The position numbers and the translations under genes were made by a program. DNA of 53,026 bases from Paenibacillus sp. UNC451MF (GTDB taxonomy: Bacteria; Bacillota; Bacilli; Paenibacillales; NBRC-103111): positions 1 through 53,026 of the forward strand of contig NZ_JMLS01000034.1 of the NCBI RefSeq assembly GCF_000686845.1, in the 5' to 3' direction. Of this stretch, positions 1-7,800 are shown piece after piece (positions within the stretch are counted from its first letter, which is position 1; each line of letters opens with the position of its first letter). The notes beneath the pieces were generated by a model. That model did no database searches. It had not been told where the DNA came from and saw only the letters and a program-made list of their open reading frames with translations.

Positions 1-48
1 GGAGGTTTAGATTTTTTGATTTAATTTTGAATCATTCACTGAACACCG

Positions 49-537
49 TTATTGTTCATCCGCGCTGGGACCGTACATCCCTGGAACCGGTATTCCGAGC
101 AGTCGGAGATAGACCGTCAACTGTCCCCGATGATGATAAACGTGATTAAACATGAGCGTACGCGCCATGTCGATCCGGGGCGCTTCCAAGACGGTCTCCC
201 CCTTGCTGACGAGCTTCCAAGTATCCCTCAGCCCGTCATCTCCCCATTCCCGAAGCTTGCTCTCGGCGAGATTCACGCTCCAATCCAGCGCTTCGAGCAG
301 TTCTTGACGGGTGGTCGGCTCTGGCAGCGGAACGACTGGAACTTCGCTGACTGCTTCGTTCAGCAATAAAGCCAGCCCTCCGGGCACTCCCGCAGCGTGT
401 AGGGCAAGCTGTCCTAAAGACATCGATTTCGGGTGCGGTCTCCATGAAAATTTGTCTTCCGGAAGCCTTTCGAGAAGCGAGCGTGTTGATTCGGCTTCCC
501 TTTTCAATTCGCTGATCCAATCCTCAATGATGTTCAT
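49..537 (-). CDS. DinB-like metal-dependent protein
   Basis: A 162-residue protein of the DinB/YfiT four-helix superfamily, whose members are often thiol-transferase or stress-linked but mostly lack a known reaction. Visible family signs are the N-terminal helix ending in a W-R-P-H segment, a QLALHAAG stretch, and a C-terminal NHVYHHRGQL block; these His residues are the usual metal ligands. I place the start at the ATG at 537, because GAGGAGGA lies just upstream; an in-frame ATG further out would read through that ribosome binding site. Length is normal for the family. It is a monocistronic minus-strand gene at the window edge. Family is fairly sure, substrate unknown. Confidence 0.85.
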   Translation of the reverse strand: MNIIEDWISELKREAESTRSLLERLPEDKFSWRPHPKSMSLGQLALHAAGVPGGLALLLNEAVSEVPVVPLPEPTTRQELLEALDWSVNLAESKLREWGDDGLRDTWKLVSKGETVLEAPRIDMARTLMFNHVYHHRGQLTVYLRLLGIPVPGMYGPSADEQ

Positions 538-679
538 GGTGATCCTCCTCCTCTGGCCAAGGCCGTTCATCACCTTAATCCTATCACGCCATGCGCGCGA
601 ACGTTTCTTATGGATTGCGGAAATCGAGAAGTCGAGCCGGCAGCCACTGCCATCTTCCTACTCTGCTAGTAATCCTGTG

Positions 680-1714
680 CTACAAAATCTCCCCATTGGC
701 CTGCATAATCGATTCGGCCTCGTCCCAGAGCCGCGGTAGAAACTGCAACACATCCTCAGCACGACGCCCAAGGCTGTTGTACGATGAGATGCCGAGGTCG
801 ATGACGAATTCCTCAAACGATGGAGCTAGCTCAACTTGTAGTTTGGGGGCATCGTTGGAGAGTATTTTGTGACACCGGGCGAAGGTCGCCCCGATCCAGA
901 ACACCGCTTCGCGGTGATATCCCTTTCGGATAAGATTACGGCTACCGTCAATCGCAATCGGTCGTGAAGCGACGGTGATGTCACTGCTGAAGAAGAATGG
1001 GGTCTTAGCATGCGCCGCGGCGACGTCGAAGGTACGGGCAAGCGCGCTCAGATGATGGCTGGTGCGCTGCGGGTTCCAATGATCGCAGCCCAGCAGCCTC
1101 AACAATTCCGGATAAATCTCGGTTCGCCCGAACTCCTGGAGTACGTTGTACGCAGCCAGGTAGCGAAGTCGCACGGTAGGGTTACGGAGAGCTGCGACGA
1201 GAAGGACGTGGGTGGTTACTCCGGTCATGAACAACCATGTCATAAACTGGTCATGCCAGGGTGCAGTCAGATCCATGTTCCGTAACCCATGCTCTATCTT
1301 CTGCCTAACGTTTTCGCAGCGGCGCCGCACCCATTCCCGCTCGGCAAAAAGGCGCGACACCTTATGCTGTACGCCGAGTAGCTGTCCGGTAGGATCTGCA
1401 ATGATGGTATCCACGCGGAAGCTGCCGGCTAGATGATACGATGTCAGAATCTCCTCGACTGAGGCGATCTGGTTCCACGATAAGAAGGTTATTTCGATCA
1501 GCGCATCGCGGTAGATGAACTTCCCCAGTTTCAGAGGTGGTTTTGCTTCAGAGGTAACAACGACAACATCAATGTCGGAGCCCACTGACATCATTACGTC
1601 ATCAGGCTGGCCAACCGTCGAGCCGCTGAAATACGCTCCCATGAACCATGCTTCCTGACTAGTATACTGCATTACCCACTCCGTTGCTGCCGCTCGAGCC
1701 ATTCCTATTTTCAT
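680..1714 (-). CDS. nucleotidyltransferase-domain protein
   Basis: A 344-residue protein with an N-terminal polymerase-beta-type nucleotidyltransferase fold. The motif is seen as SGST followed about 13 residues later by GSDIDVVVV, where the two Asp would bind metal. The rest is a helical region of unknown role, so the protein resembles the aminoglycoside/lincosamide nucleotidyltransferase superfamily only in its catalytic core. GGAGGG sits 7 nt before the ATG. The next upstream gene is also a nucleotidyltransferase but is not similar in sequence beyond the motif. Codon use is more GC-rich than the AT-rich neighbour at 1890-2741, which hints at different histories. Substrate is not predictable from sequence alone. 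Confidence 0.7.
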   Translation of the reverse strand: MKIGMARAAATEWVMQYTSQEAWFMGAYFSGSTVGQPDDVMMSVGSDIDVVVVTSEAKPPLKLGKFIYRDALIEITFLSWNQIASVEEILTSYHLAGSFRVDTIIADPTGQLLGVQHKVSRLFAEREWVRRRCENVRQKIEHGLRNMDLTAPWHDQFMTWLFMTGVTTHVLLVAALRNPTVRLRYLAAYNVLQEFGRTEIYPELLRLLGCDHWNPQRTSHHLSALARTFDVAAAHAKTPFFFSSDITVASRPIAIDGSRNLIRKGYHREAVFWIGATFARCHKILSNDAPKLQVELAPSFEEFVIDLGISSYNSLGRRAEDVLQFLPRLWDEAESIMQANGEIL

Positions 1715-1889
1715 GGATTATCCCTCCGATCCTATATTCGGACAAGAGCTTACCATAAGTTTAATGGATAAAACAGTCTGTTTTTCCATCGCTCTCGAAT
1801 TCCATTTTATGTATTTACTTAGCTTTGCTGACGTTAACGAGATACAAAAACCTTGCCGATAAGCAAACGTAATTTAGTTATAGTACCGG

Positions 1890-2741
1890 TTAATTCAAAA
1901 ACGATTTGGCTTTCATTAGATTTTCTGTTTCCTGAATAAGCTCTTCCATCATGTTAATAGCTTTCTTTAAACTCTCTTGATCTTTCGTGATCAAAGTAAA
2001 AATCTCACTTATTCTCTGGAAGTATTTTCTAGGTACTACGCTAAATGAATCTGCAATGGCAGTAGCCCCCTTTTCATTCATCAGGTAGGTTTCGTTAATA
2101 GCAAACAAAACCTGATTCAAGCAGGATACTGAACTGAAGCAGCATCCAGCGATATAGGATAAATCTTTTTTGTAAATACCTTTATATGCATTATCAAGAG
2201 CGAAGGTTGCCTCCCAAAAAAATTTGTGGATGGTTGCTTCTTGAAAAGCGGTTGGGTATGGGATTGTTCTGCTCTTCAGTTTTCCGATAATGTCTGAAGG
2301 GTCCCATAACACTTTACACAATGCAATCTCAGCCAAGTAAATCGAATTAGCAAATCCATGGGGATGTCCTGGTTGATAATCAATTGTGATATCCCCCATG
2401 ATACATTTTTCAATTACATGCGACACTTTATTTTGATCACGAAATAATAAATCAACTGGAATTTGATTAACTTTCAACCAGCCGCCGCCATTAATCCATG
2501 GTCCCCAGCCACCTATTTCCGTCACTAAGTTTTCTCTATGGTCATCATCCATTGCAGCCGCAACCCGACGAAGCTGGGTTATGTCCAGTCCTTTTTCCGA
2601 AGCGTAATAGATACCAATATCAATATCGGAGTTAGGACTCTCAGACCCCCTAGCTCTTGAACCGCCGAGAACCAGAGCGCTTATTCCGCTGATTTGTTTT
2701 AAATTATCAACCATATTCGATATTGTGTATTGTACGTTCAT
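1890..2741 (-). CDS. nucleotidyltransferase-domain protein, MinD/ANT-like
   Basis: A 283-residue protein with a clear nucleotidyltransferase signature near residues 26-43: GGSRARGSESPNSDIDIG, with the paired Asp of the metal site. A second acidic strand appears later (IPVDLLF), the expected third carboxylate. The C-terminal half is helical and ends in Leu/Glu-rich helices, as in kanamycin-nucleotidyltransferase-like proteins of unknown substrate. GGAG lies 8 nt before the ATG. Its base composition is AT-richer than the 680-1714 gene, and about 175 nt separate them without an obvious terminator. Fold is secure; whether it modifies an antibiotic, a tRNA or a protein is not known. Confidence 0.75.
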   Translation of the reverse strand: MNVQYTISNMVDNLKQISGISALVLGGSRARGSESPNSDIDIGIYYASEKGLDITQLRRVAAAMDDDHRENLVTEIGGWGPWINGGGWLKVNQIPVDLLFRDQNKVSHVIEKCIMGDITIDYQPGHPHGFANSIYLAEIALCKVLWDPSDIIGKLKSRTIPYPTAFQEATIHKFFWEATFALDNAYKGIYKKDLSYIAGCCFSSVSCLNQVLFAINETYLMNEKGATAIADSFSVVPRKYFQRISEIFTLITKDQESLKKAINMMEELIQETENLMKAKSFLN

Positions 2742-2873
2742 TGTTCTCGCTCCAATCCTAAGTTCGATTATTTAATAATAATGAATTACTGTTCCAAGCT
2801 TCAAGGGAAAGGATTTATTAAACAATTCTGCTCTTTCTACGACTACAGTCCATTTGTATTATGTGAATATGTT

Positions 2874-2897
2874 AAAAAAAGCTGCTGAGGCAGCTCC
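2874..2897 (-). terminator. rho-independent terminator
   Basis: Read on the minus strand, AGCTGCC-tc-AGCAGCT-type stem (GAGCTGC / GCAGCTT) runs straight into seven T. It would stop minus-strand transcription arriving from the VOC remnant region. Confidence 0.7.
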
Positions 2898-3018
2898 AAC
2901 ATCGCTTTTTGTATAGAAAACTGTATTCAACTAACGTTTCCCATTTACCATTCTCTTAAATCAAATTCAACCAGTTTTTCTTAACTAAGTTCCTTTAGTT
3001 GGCTACAAAGATTTAATG

Positions 3019-3207
3019 CTACCTCGTGCCATACCATGGAACATCCGGCGGGTCTTGAATGAAACCTAGCATATTACCCCAAGGTTCATAAAACTTCAAA
3101 ACCCTTCAATGCCCTATGGGGTTTTCTTTCAGGTGAACAAATTTTACGATTCTTGCTCCTGCTTCCTGTAATTTTTCATGAAAAGAGTCAATTGAAATGT
3201 TTTAAAC
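3019..3207 (-). pseudogene. remnant of a VOC/glyoxalase-family gene
   Basis: Translating the minus strand here gives a VOC-family C-terminal half: SIDSFHEKLQEAGARIV, then LKENPIGH, an in-frame TGA, and then FYEPWGNMLGFIQDPPDVPW before the final stop at 3019-3021. FY-P-WGN with a downstream Gly is the hallmark C-terminal strand of the fold and carries the usual Glu metal ligand. There is also a TAA in frame just before the ISID segment and no N-terminal half. The gene is therefore dead or a 3' relic. It is AT-rich like the 1890-2741 gene. Confidence 0.75.
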
Positions 3208-3234
3208 GCGAATACAACGACCTATTCTAAATAT

Positions 3235-3260
3235 AAAAAAGGTGCCTTTAAAAGGCACCC
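3235..3260 (-). terminator. rho-independent terminator after structured element
   Basis: On the minus strand GGTGCCTTT-TA-AAAGGCACC is followed by six T. It comes directly after the folded element at 3262-3330 and ends transcription from the pectate lyase gene. Confidence 0.85.
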
Positions 3261-3261
3261 A

Positions 3262-3330
3262 GTCTTAGGCAGCATACCCACGGAGTTGACGTTACGCACC
3301 AGCTAGCCAATCCCTCCGTGCTACCCATTT
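3262..3330 (-). ncRNA. unidentified structured RNA element, 3' of pectate lyase
   Basis: On the minus strand the segment nests three stems: GGTAG with CTGCC (one G-U), CACGGAG with CTCCGTG, and TTGGC with GTCAA (one G-U), leaving an apical loop of about 15 nt and a 5-6 nt asymmetric bulge. A strong terminator follows. It lies about 60 nt after the pectate lyase stop, so it is either a 3' UTR structure or a small RNA. I compared it from memory with c-di-GMP, THF, fluoride, guanidine, ZTP and purine riboswitches and it matches none. Confidence 0.45.
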
Positions 3331-3389
3331 CACTTTTTTTCAAAGAGCCCATCTTGCGAGTCACAGGTCGTTTCTGTTATTCTTGTTGC

Positions 3390-4919
3390 TTACTTTCCTT
3401 TTTTGGGAGAAAGCATCACTGTATTAGATGGGAACGCATGAACTGTTAGATCATTGATATAATATTCTATATTTGTATAGCCCTTACCCCAGTAGTCTCC
3501 TCTGGATTCCAAGGTACCATCAGGTGCATAAGCACTGTTTGGATTAAGCCCTCTTGCCTTCTCCCAATCATCAGGCATACCATCTCCATCTGTATCCGTT
3601 GGTGCACCAGTCAACACTGCATCAGGATATTTATACTCAACACCAGTAGCTATACTATATTTATCAAGGTCTGCTTTTTCTTCATCTGAAGCTTCTGAGT
3701 AAGGTCTTGCACCTGTAAGCGATCCTTTACCCGTCCTTGTTTCATGAACCACCTGATTGTCAATATCAGTCCTTTGATTCGCACTTACCGCTGCACCAAC
3801 ATAATGCAGTACATGATTGTAGGAATCCTCCGAGCTTTCCGCATAGACAGCTGTAGAAACATTTACCCCATTTACAGGAATTTCAAAAGGCACATCGGAA
3901 CGGGTATTTTCTTCCGTCTTTCCGGAGCCATATTTAATACCTGTCCAGTTATCTGCCGTGAACGTGCTGTAATCGGTATTGTCCTTATTAAGAAAACGAT
4001 TTCCCTTTAGATAAATAGAATAGTTTTCAGGACTTGTTCCACTGTCACCAACACTTAAATAGTTAAAGCCGCCTTGGGTTGAAGCACCCATTTTTAAAGT
4101 ATTATTCACGTAGTTTACATGCCCAAGAGTTCCATAAGCCGTTTGATATCCCCAATTGTAGATTACGTTATTGGTAAAATCAATTGGATTTGTTCCTACC
4201 ACTTTTCCTCTAAAATTCCGAGATACATTGTGAACAATTAGATTATGATGCCATGTAGCATTAGCACGACCGAGCATAACCCCAAACCCGTGAATCCCTT
4301 TAGAATGGTATGAAAATGAATTAGATGGACCGATGATGGAATACTGCACGGTGTAATTATCATTTTTTGAATATAGTCCCCATTGTTCGTCATTTGCCCA
4401 ACCTATTGAAACATGGTCTACAATAGAGTTGCCCCCGTTTGAACCTCCAAACGCATCATAATCGCCCATAACTCCTCTTTCACCAGGCCGTGAACTGATA
4501 AAACGGAGGATAATATTATCGCCACCAAGACCGATTTTATAGTTTTTCAATGTGATTCCTGCGCCGCCGGGTGCTGTTTGCCCTGCTACCGTCACGTTTG
4601 ATTTGACAACTACATCGCTTTTTAATTCAATTGTTCCTCCTACTTTAAAAACAACAATTCTATTGGATGTGCCTACTGCATCTCTAAACGAACCTGGCCC
4701 ACTATCATTAAGATTAGTAACATAAACTACATCACCCCCACGTCCTCCTGTTGCGAACTTCCCCCCGCCTTCTGCACCAGGAAAGGCAACTATATTGTTT
4801 GCAGCAGCTGCTACAGCATTGACATTGCTACCAGACGTCAAGCATAACGATAATGTAGCCGATAGGAAAATTGAAATTCCACATAGCCGTTTCATTTTTG
4901 ACATATTCAGTTTAAGCAT
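3390..4919 (-). CDS. secreted pectate lyase, PL1-like beta-helix
   Basis: A 509-residue exported enzyme predicted to cleave pectate by beta-elimination outside the cell. A Sec signal peptide (charged MLKLNMSKMKR, hydrophobic core, cleavage near VNA/VAA) leads into FPGAEGGGKFATGGRGG, then VTNLNDSGPGS and the AGQTAPGG segment, all typical of PL1 enzymes of the Thermotoga pectate trisaccharide-lyase type. Repeated Asn-rich turns (NNVIYNWG, NNTLKMG) fit a parallel beta-helix. Near residue 450 DTDGDGMPDDWE is a calcium-binding thrombospondin-3-like loop. I chose the ATG at 4919 because AAAGGAGG precedes it; the longer ORF to 5099 would add 60 residues ahead of the signal peptide. A cre-like site upstream suggests catabolite control. 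Confidence 0.88.
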   Translation of the reverse strand: MLKLNMSKMKRLCGISIFLSATLSLCLTSGSNVNAVAAAANNIVAFPGAEGGGKFATGGRGGDVVYVTNLNDSGPGSFRDAVGTSNRIVVFKVGGTIELKSDVVVKSNVTVAGQTAPGGAGITLKNYKIGLGGDNIILRFISSRPGERGVMGDYDAFGGSNGGNSIVDHVSIGWANDEQWGLYSKNDNYTVQYSIIGPSNSFSYHSKGIHGFGVMLGRANATWHHNLIVHNVSRNFRGKVVGTNPIDFTNNVIYNWGYQTAYGTLGHVNYVNNTLKMGASTQGGFNYLSVGDSGTSPENYSIYLKGNRFLNKDNTDYSTFTADNWTGIKYGSGKTEENTRSDVPFEIPVNGVNVSTAVYAESSEDSYNHVLHYVGAAVSANQRTDIDNQVVHETRTGKGSLTGARPYSEASDEEKADLDKYSIATGVEYKYPDAVLTGAPTDTDGDGMPDDWEKARGLNPNSAYAPDGTLESRGDYWGKGYTNIEYYINDLTVHAFPSNTVMLSPKKGK

Positions 4920-5199
4920 TTGCTTATCCTCCTTTACTATCATAAAAATAATTCTATTTCGAGACGACGTCCCTTGATGAACGGAGCTAACCCTATTACT
5001 ATCGCGCACGTTGATTCCAAATGGTTGACTTCTTCCTTCTGTTGACACAAAACTCAATACCACAAGCCAGTAGTCATGCGACGAGAAGCCGTCGATCACG
5101 CCTCAAAATCCTTCTTCTTAGCCCGCAGCCCTCGTCTTTAATAAACCGCCTTTGTTTATCACCGGTCGATTGGTAAAGACGTCTCCACCTCATCTAACA

Positions 5200-5213
5200 C
5201 GTAACCGCTTTCA
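5200..5213 (-). promoter_or_regulatory. cre-like site (CcpA)
   Basis: TGAAAGCGGTTACG on the minus strand matches 12 of 14 positions of the CcpA consensus TGWAARCGYTWWCW. It lies about 280 nt before the pectate lyase start, a sensible place for sugar repression of a polysaccharide-degrading enzyme. Confidence 0.45.
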
Positions 5214-5248
5214 TATTACTTTTTGGAAGATACAGAAGGATGGTATAC

Positions 5249-5320
5249 CTAGAGGGGAAGCGGTCGATCAATGAATTTTACATGCGAAGCTACCCCTTTG
5301 CATTGGCTGTTTTCACTCAT
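5249..5320 (-). CDS. possible 23-aa leader peptide
   Basis: ATG at 5320 has an excellent GGAGGGAG ribosome binding site and opens a 23-codon frame (begins MSENSQCKGVA, ends PLPL, TAG). It sits in the long leader of the pectate lyase gene, just after a stem-loop. No known family; could be a leader peptide or chance. Confidence 0.35.
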   Translation of the reverse strand: MSENSQCKGVASHVKFIDRPLPL

Positions 5321-5335
5321 ACTCCCTCCTTCCAA

Positions 5336-5378
5336 GGCACGATCTCCCATGACCGGAATTTGTCCCGGTAACTTGTGC
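5336..5378 (-). promoter_or_regulatory. stem-loop just before the leader ORF
   Basis: On the minus strand GCAC and GTGC close a region holding an inner hairpin ACCGG-gacaaatt-CCGGT. The ribosome binding site of the 23-aa ORF follows within about 10 nt, so folding could affect it. Confidence 0.35.
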
Positions 5379-5523
5379 TTTACAGCCACTTAATTATACC
5401 AATATGTTCAAATTAATTATGGGGGACGTATATCTTAGTTATAGGGCAGTTACTTTATTTTCAATTGAATCGCCCGTTTGGGGATGACGAGGATTAAGGA
5501 TTTTCATTGGGAAACCAAGTCAG

Positions 5524-5577
5524 AAAAATACAAACGGCTCTTTTCGCAATGGAGCGAAGAGAGCCGTTTGTATTTTG
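5524..5577 (-). terminator. long bidirectional terminator
   Basis: A nearly perfect inverted repeat, AAAATACAAACGGCTCT paired with its complement around a short loop, with U-tracts on both strands. It ends the stalk-protein operon. Confidence 0.92.
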
Positions 5578-5579
5578 CT

Positions 5580-7364
5580 TTAAGGAATTTGCACTTCAAG
5601 CTCACTAAGATAATTGCTGGTGGATACTCCTCTTGGAGGGGCAAATTCGAATTCTACCGAATCGGCATATTTTCCTGTATAGCTGACCCTAACTTGCAAA
5701 GGTATAGGCGCATGACCTTCAGGTACCCATCTTGCAGATGCTTTGTACCGTCCAATCGGAATACCATCAACTCCACCCCCACCTTGCACGGGACCTCCGC
5801 GTTTAATGATCGTTTGGCCGGTATTGCCGTCAATAAGAGGGCCAACAGGCGTAAGTGTCATTTCCAAGTCGCTCATATTGAACTCAGGAAGGGATGCGTC
5901 AAAAGTGGAAAAGTTAGGATATATATAGATTTGCCCGTTAAATTTATTCCAGGTAAAGTTCCGAATGGCTCCTTTACTCCCCGTGAGAGGCTGATCCACG
6001 TCCACGTTGAGATGAAAGGTGAATTCTTTTCCATTGAACGATTTCGTAAAGTCAGCTCCCATCCGCCAGGATGTGGCCATTTGGGGCAGTTCAATCACAT
6101 AATGTCCGGAATCATCGGTAACTGCAAGGATATTGCTGTCATACAGCAGGGTGTTATCCGCAAAGACCGTAACACCCGGCAGCGGATGACCTTTCGCGTC
6201 GCGAACATATCCTTTTACAATATAAGGTTCAACCTCCTCATTGGCAGGTGCTGGAGCTGGTTCCGGTGCAGGTTTCGGAGCGGGCGCCGGGTTAGGAGTG
6301 GAAACCACGTCCCCCTCTTCGATTTGAATCGTCGCAGCATTGCCACTACTGGAGAAGGCGACTTCGTAACCGCTGTTCTCCGCCACAAATCGCAATGGAA
6401 CTAAGGTGTTACCGTTAATAATCTGAGAGGGAATATCCATGCTTACAGGATTTCCATTGACCTTGGCGGTAGTGCTGTTTATAGTTAGCTCGATGGTTAG
6501 ACCATCCTTCGCACCGATCGCCTGTTTCACAGTTCCTGTGTCCTCCCACTTCACTGTAAAGCCTAGCGTTTCGAATAGCTTGCGGAATGGGACCAGAGTC
6601 GAACCATCCTTCAGGATTGGCCTAACACTGTCGAACTGAAGCTCCTGTCCCTTGAAGAACACTTTGATTGCTGGGCCATCTGCCGGAGTAGGTGCTGGCG
6701 TTGGTGCTGGCGGTGTCGAAGGTGCTGGCGGTGTCGAAGGTGCTGGCGATGGACTCGGGCTCTGCGATGTCGGGGTTCCACCCGATGTTATCGGTTTTTT
6801 ATATTTAATCGGTTTGGAGCTAACCGTGCCTTGTGGAGTTTCGATTTCCAAAACATAATACTGTGTCTCTTTAATCGTACCGTTGTCACTTGCATACAGG
6901 TCGAAGATGAGCTCGCCTTCAAAATCACCGACGGGTTCTTTCATATCCTTACGAAAGCCCGGGTTAACAATAATATTTTCATGAGTAGTGCCGTTAGCTG
7001 TTGTAACCGTTTTGTCCTGTACCATGCCGAGCAACCAGCCGGTGGTCACGCGGTTTGTTCTCCATACACCCTGATAATTGTCTTTGCCATATTCATCGGT
7101 CGAACGCAATACAACAGCGTTGATTGTCGTCTTTTGGGCAAGGTTCAGCTGCAGCTTGAAGTGACCGTCCTTGTTACCTTCAGGCGTAAAATCTGCTGAT
7201 CCTACAACATCAGATGCCGTATCAAGCAGATGGAACTCCTTAATCTGTACGCTTGCGGGAGGCGTTTCTCCAAAAGCGCCCGCATATCCATTAAACGCTA
7301 GACAACCTGCCAGCAGAAGGGATAGCACCGAAGCTTGTTTCTGTTTGTTAAATTTCAATATCAT
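5580..7364 (-). CDS. secreted stalk-domain protein with CarboxypepD_reg-like domain
   Basis: A 594-residue exported protein of modular build. A signal peptide (ends near YAGAFGE) is followed by a beta-rich N-terminal domain (about 40-185), a Pro/Ser/Thr linker with TPPAPS repeats, a copper-amine-oxidase-N 'stalk' domain (about 232-350, IKVFFKGQELQFD then GSTLVPFRKLFETLG and a second NGNTLVPLRFVAE copy), a second APAPKPAPE linker, then a carboxypeptidase-regulatory-like domain (VKGYVRDAKGHPLPGVTV). The final 130 residues are unassigned beta-rich sequence. The stalk fold is usually a cell-wall-associated module, not an oxidase. AAAGGAG lies 9 nt before the ATG. It follows the 53-aa KPEA peptide by 35 nt, probably in one transcript. 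Confidence 0.82.
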   Translation of the reverse strand: MILKFNKQKQASVLSLLLAGCLAFNGYAGAFGETPPASVQIKEFHLLDTASDVVGSADFTPEGNKDGHFKLQLNLAQKTTINAVVLRSTDEYGKDNYQGVWRTNRVTTGWLLGMVQDKTVTTANGTTHENIIVNPGFRKDMKEPVGDFEGELIFDLYASDNGTIKETQYYVLEIETPQGTVSSKPIKYKKPITSGGTPTSQSPSPSPAPSTPPAPSTPPAPTPAPTPADGPAIKVFFKGQELQFDSVRPILKDGSTLVPFRKLFETLGFTVKWEDTGTVKQAIGAKDGLTIELTINSTTAKVNGNPVSMDIPSQIINGNTLVPLRFVAENSGYEVAFSSSGNAATIQIEEGDVVSTPNPAPAPKPAPEPAPAPANEEVEPYIVKGYVRDAKGHPLPGVTVFADNTLLYDSNILAVTDDSGHYVIELPQMATSWRMGADFTKSFNGKEFTFHLNVDVDQPLTGSKGAIRNFTWNKFNGQIYIYPNFSTFDASLPEFNMSDLEMTLTPVGPLIDGNTGQTIIKRGGPVQGGGGVDGIPIGRYKASARWVPEGHAPIPLQVRVSYTGKYADSVEFEFAPPRGVSTSNYLSELEVQIP

Positions 7365-7399
7365 TCTTTCATTCTCCTTTTACTTAATTTGTTGCTTGG

Positions 7400-7561
7400 T
7401 TAAGTTACTTCAGGTTTTGCCTCGGGTTTGGCAGCAAACATTGCCTTCGTTTTCATTATCGAAGCTTCCGGCTTTGCTTCGGGTTTCGCACTCACCGCTG
7501 CAGGAAAAGTGATGGCTGCCAGTAAAACAGCCCCTAACACTAGCTTGAATCCTTTACTCAT
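7400..7561 (-). CDS. 53-aa secreted peptide with KPEA repeats
   Basis: A short gene with GGAGG 8 nt before the ATG at 7561. The product starts MSKGFKLVLGAVLLAAI, a clean signal peptide with an Ala-X-Ala-like cleavage site (AAVSA), leaving about 28 residues. The mature part has AKPEAKPEA at its N end and AKPEAKPEV at its C end, separated by a short linker (SIMKTKAMFA). It is the first gene of an operon with the 594-residue stalk protein. Upstream lie four evenly spaced GGGAA boxes that resemble those near the two-component genes, so it may be a target of that system. It might be a signalling or wall-bound peptide; no known family recognised. Confidence 0.75.
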   Translation of the reverse strand: MSKGFKLVLGAVLLAAITFPAAVSAKPEAKPEASIMKTKAMFAAKPEAKPEVT

Positions 7562-7640
7562 CGTAAAAACCTCCATCCTTTGGTTTCTCTTACTACATTC
7601 ATCTTACAGTGGGTACGACTGGGTTTCATGAGTCATGGCC

Positions 7641-7691
7641 GGGAAATGAAATGGGAATAAAATAGGATCATCCTGGGAATGGGTTTGGGAA
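7641..7691 (-). promoter_or_regulatory. array of four TTCCC boxes upstream of the KPEA operon
   Basis: On the plus strand GGGAA occurs at 7641, 7653, 7675 and 7687, i.e. spacings 12, 22 and 12. The first belongs to GGCCGGGAAAT, whose complement also occurs upstream of the membrane gene at 10850. I read these as response-regulator boxes; inference only. Confidence 0.5.
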
Positions 7692-7702
7692 TGTATGCCA
7701 AC

Positions 7703-7741
7703 AAAAAAACCCGTCCACCTTAAAGGGGAACGGGAATTTTT
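7703..7741 (-). terminator. terminator of the two-component operon
   Basis: On the minus strand CCCGTTCC...GGTGGACGGG is followed by seven T. It separates the response regulator from the peptide operon, which therefore needs its own promoter. Confidence 0.8.
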
Positions 7742-7800
7742 CCTGCAGATGAAATCTATCTCATTAAAGAAGATAAATCGGCAATACGCGCTTAATCAGC

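Noticed and set aside
3262-3330. c-di-GMP or other known riboswitch for the structured element
   Set aside because: It lacks the conserved cores of the classes I can recall and lies after, not before, the pectate lyase gene.
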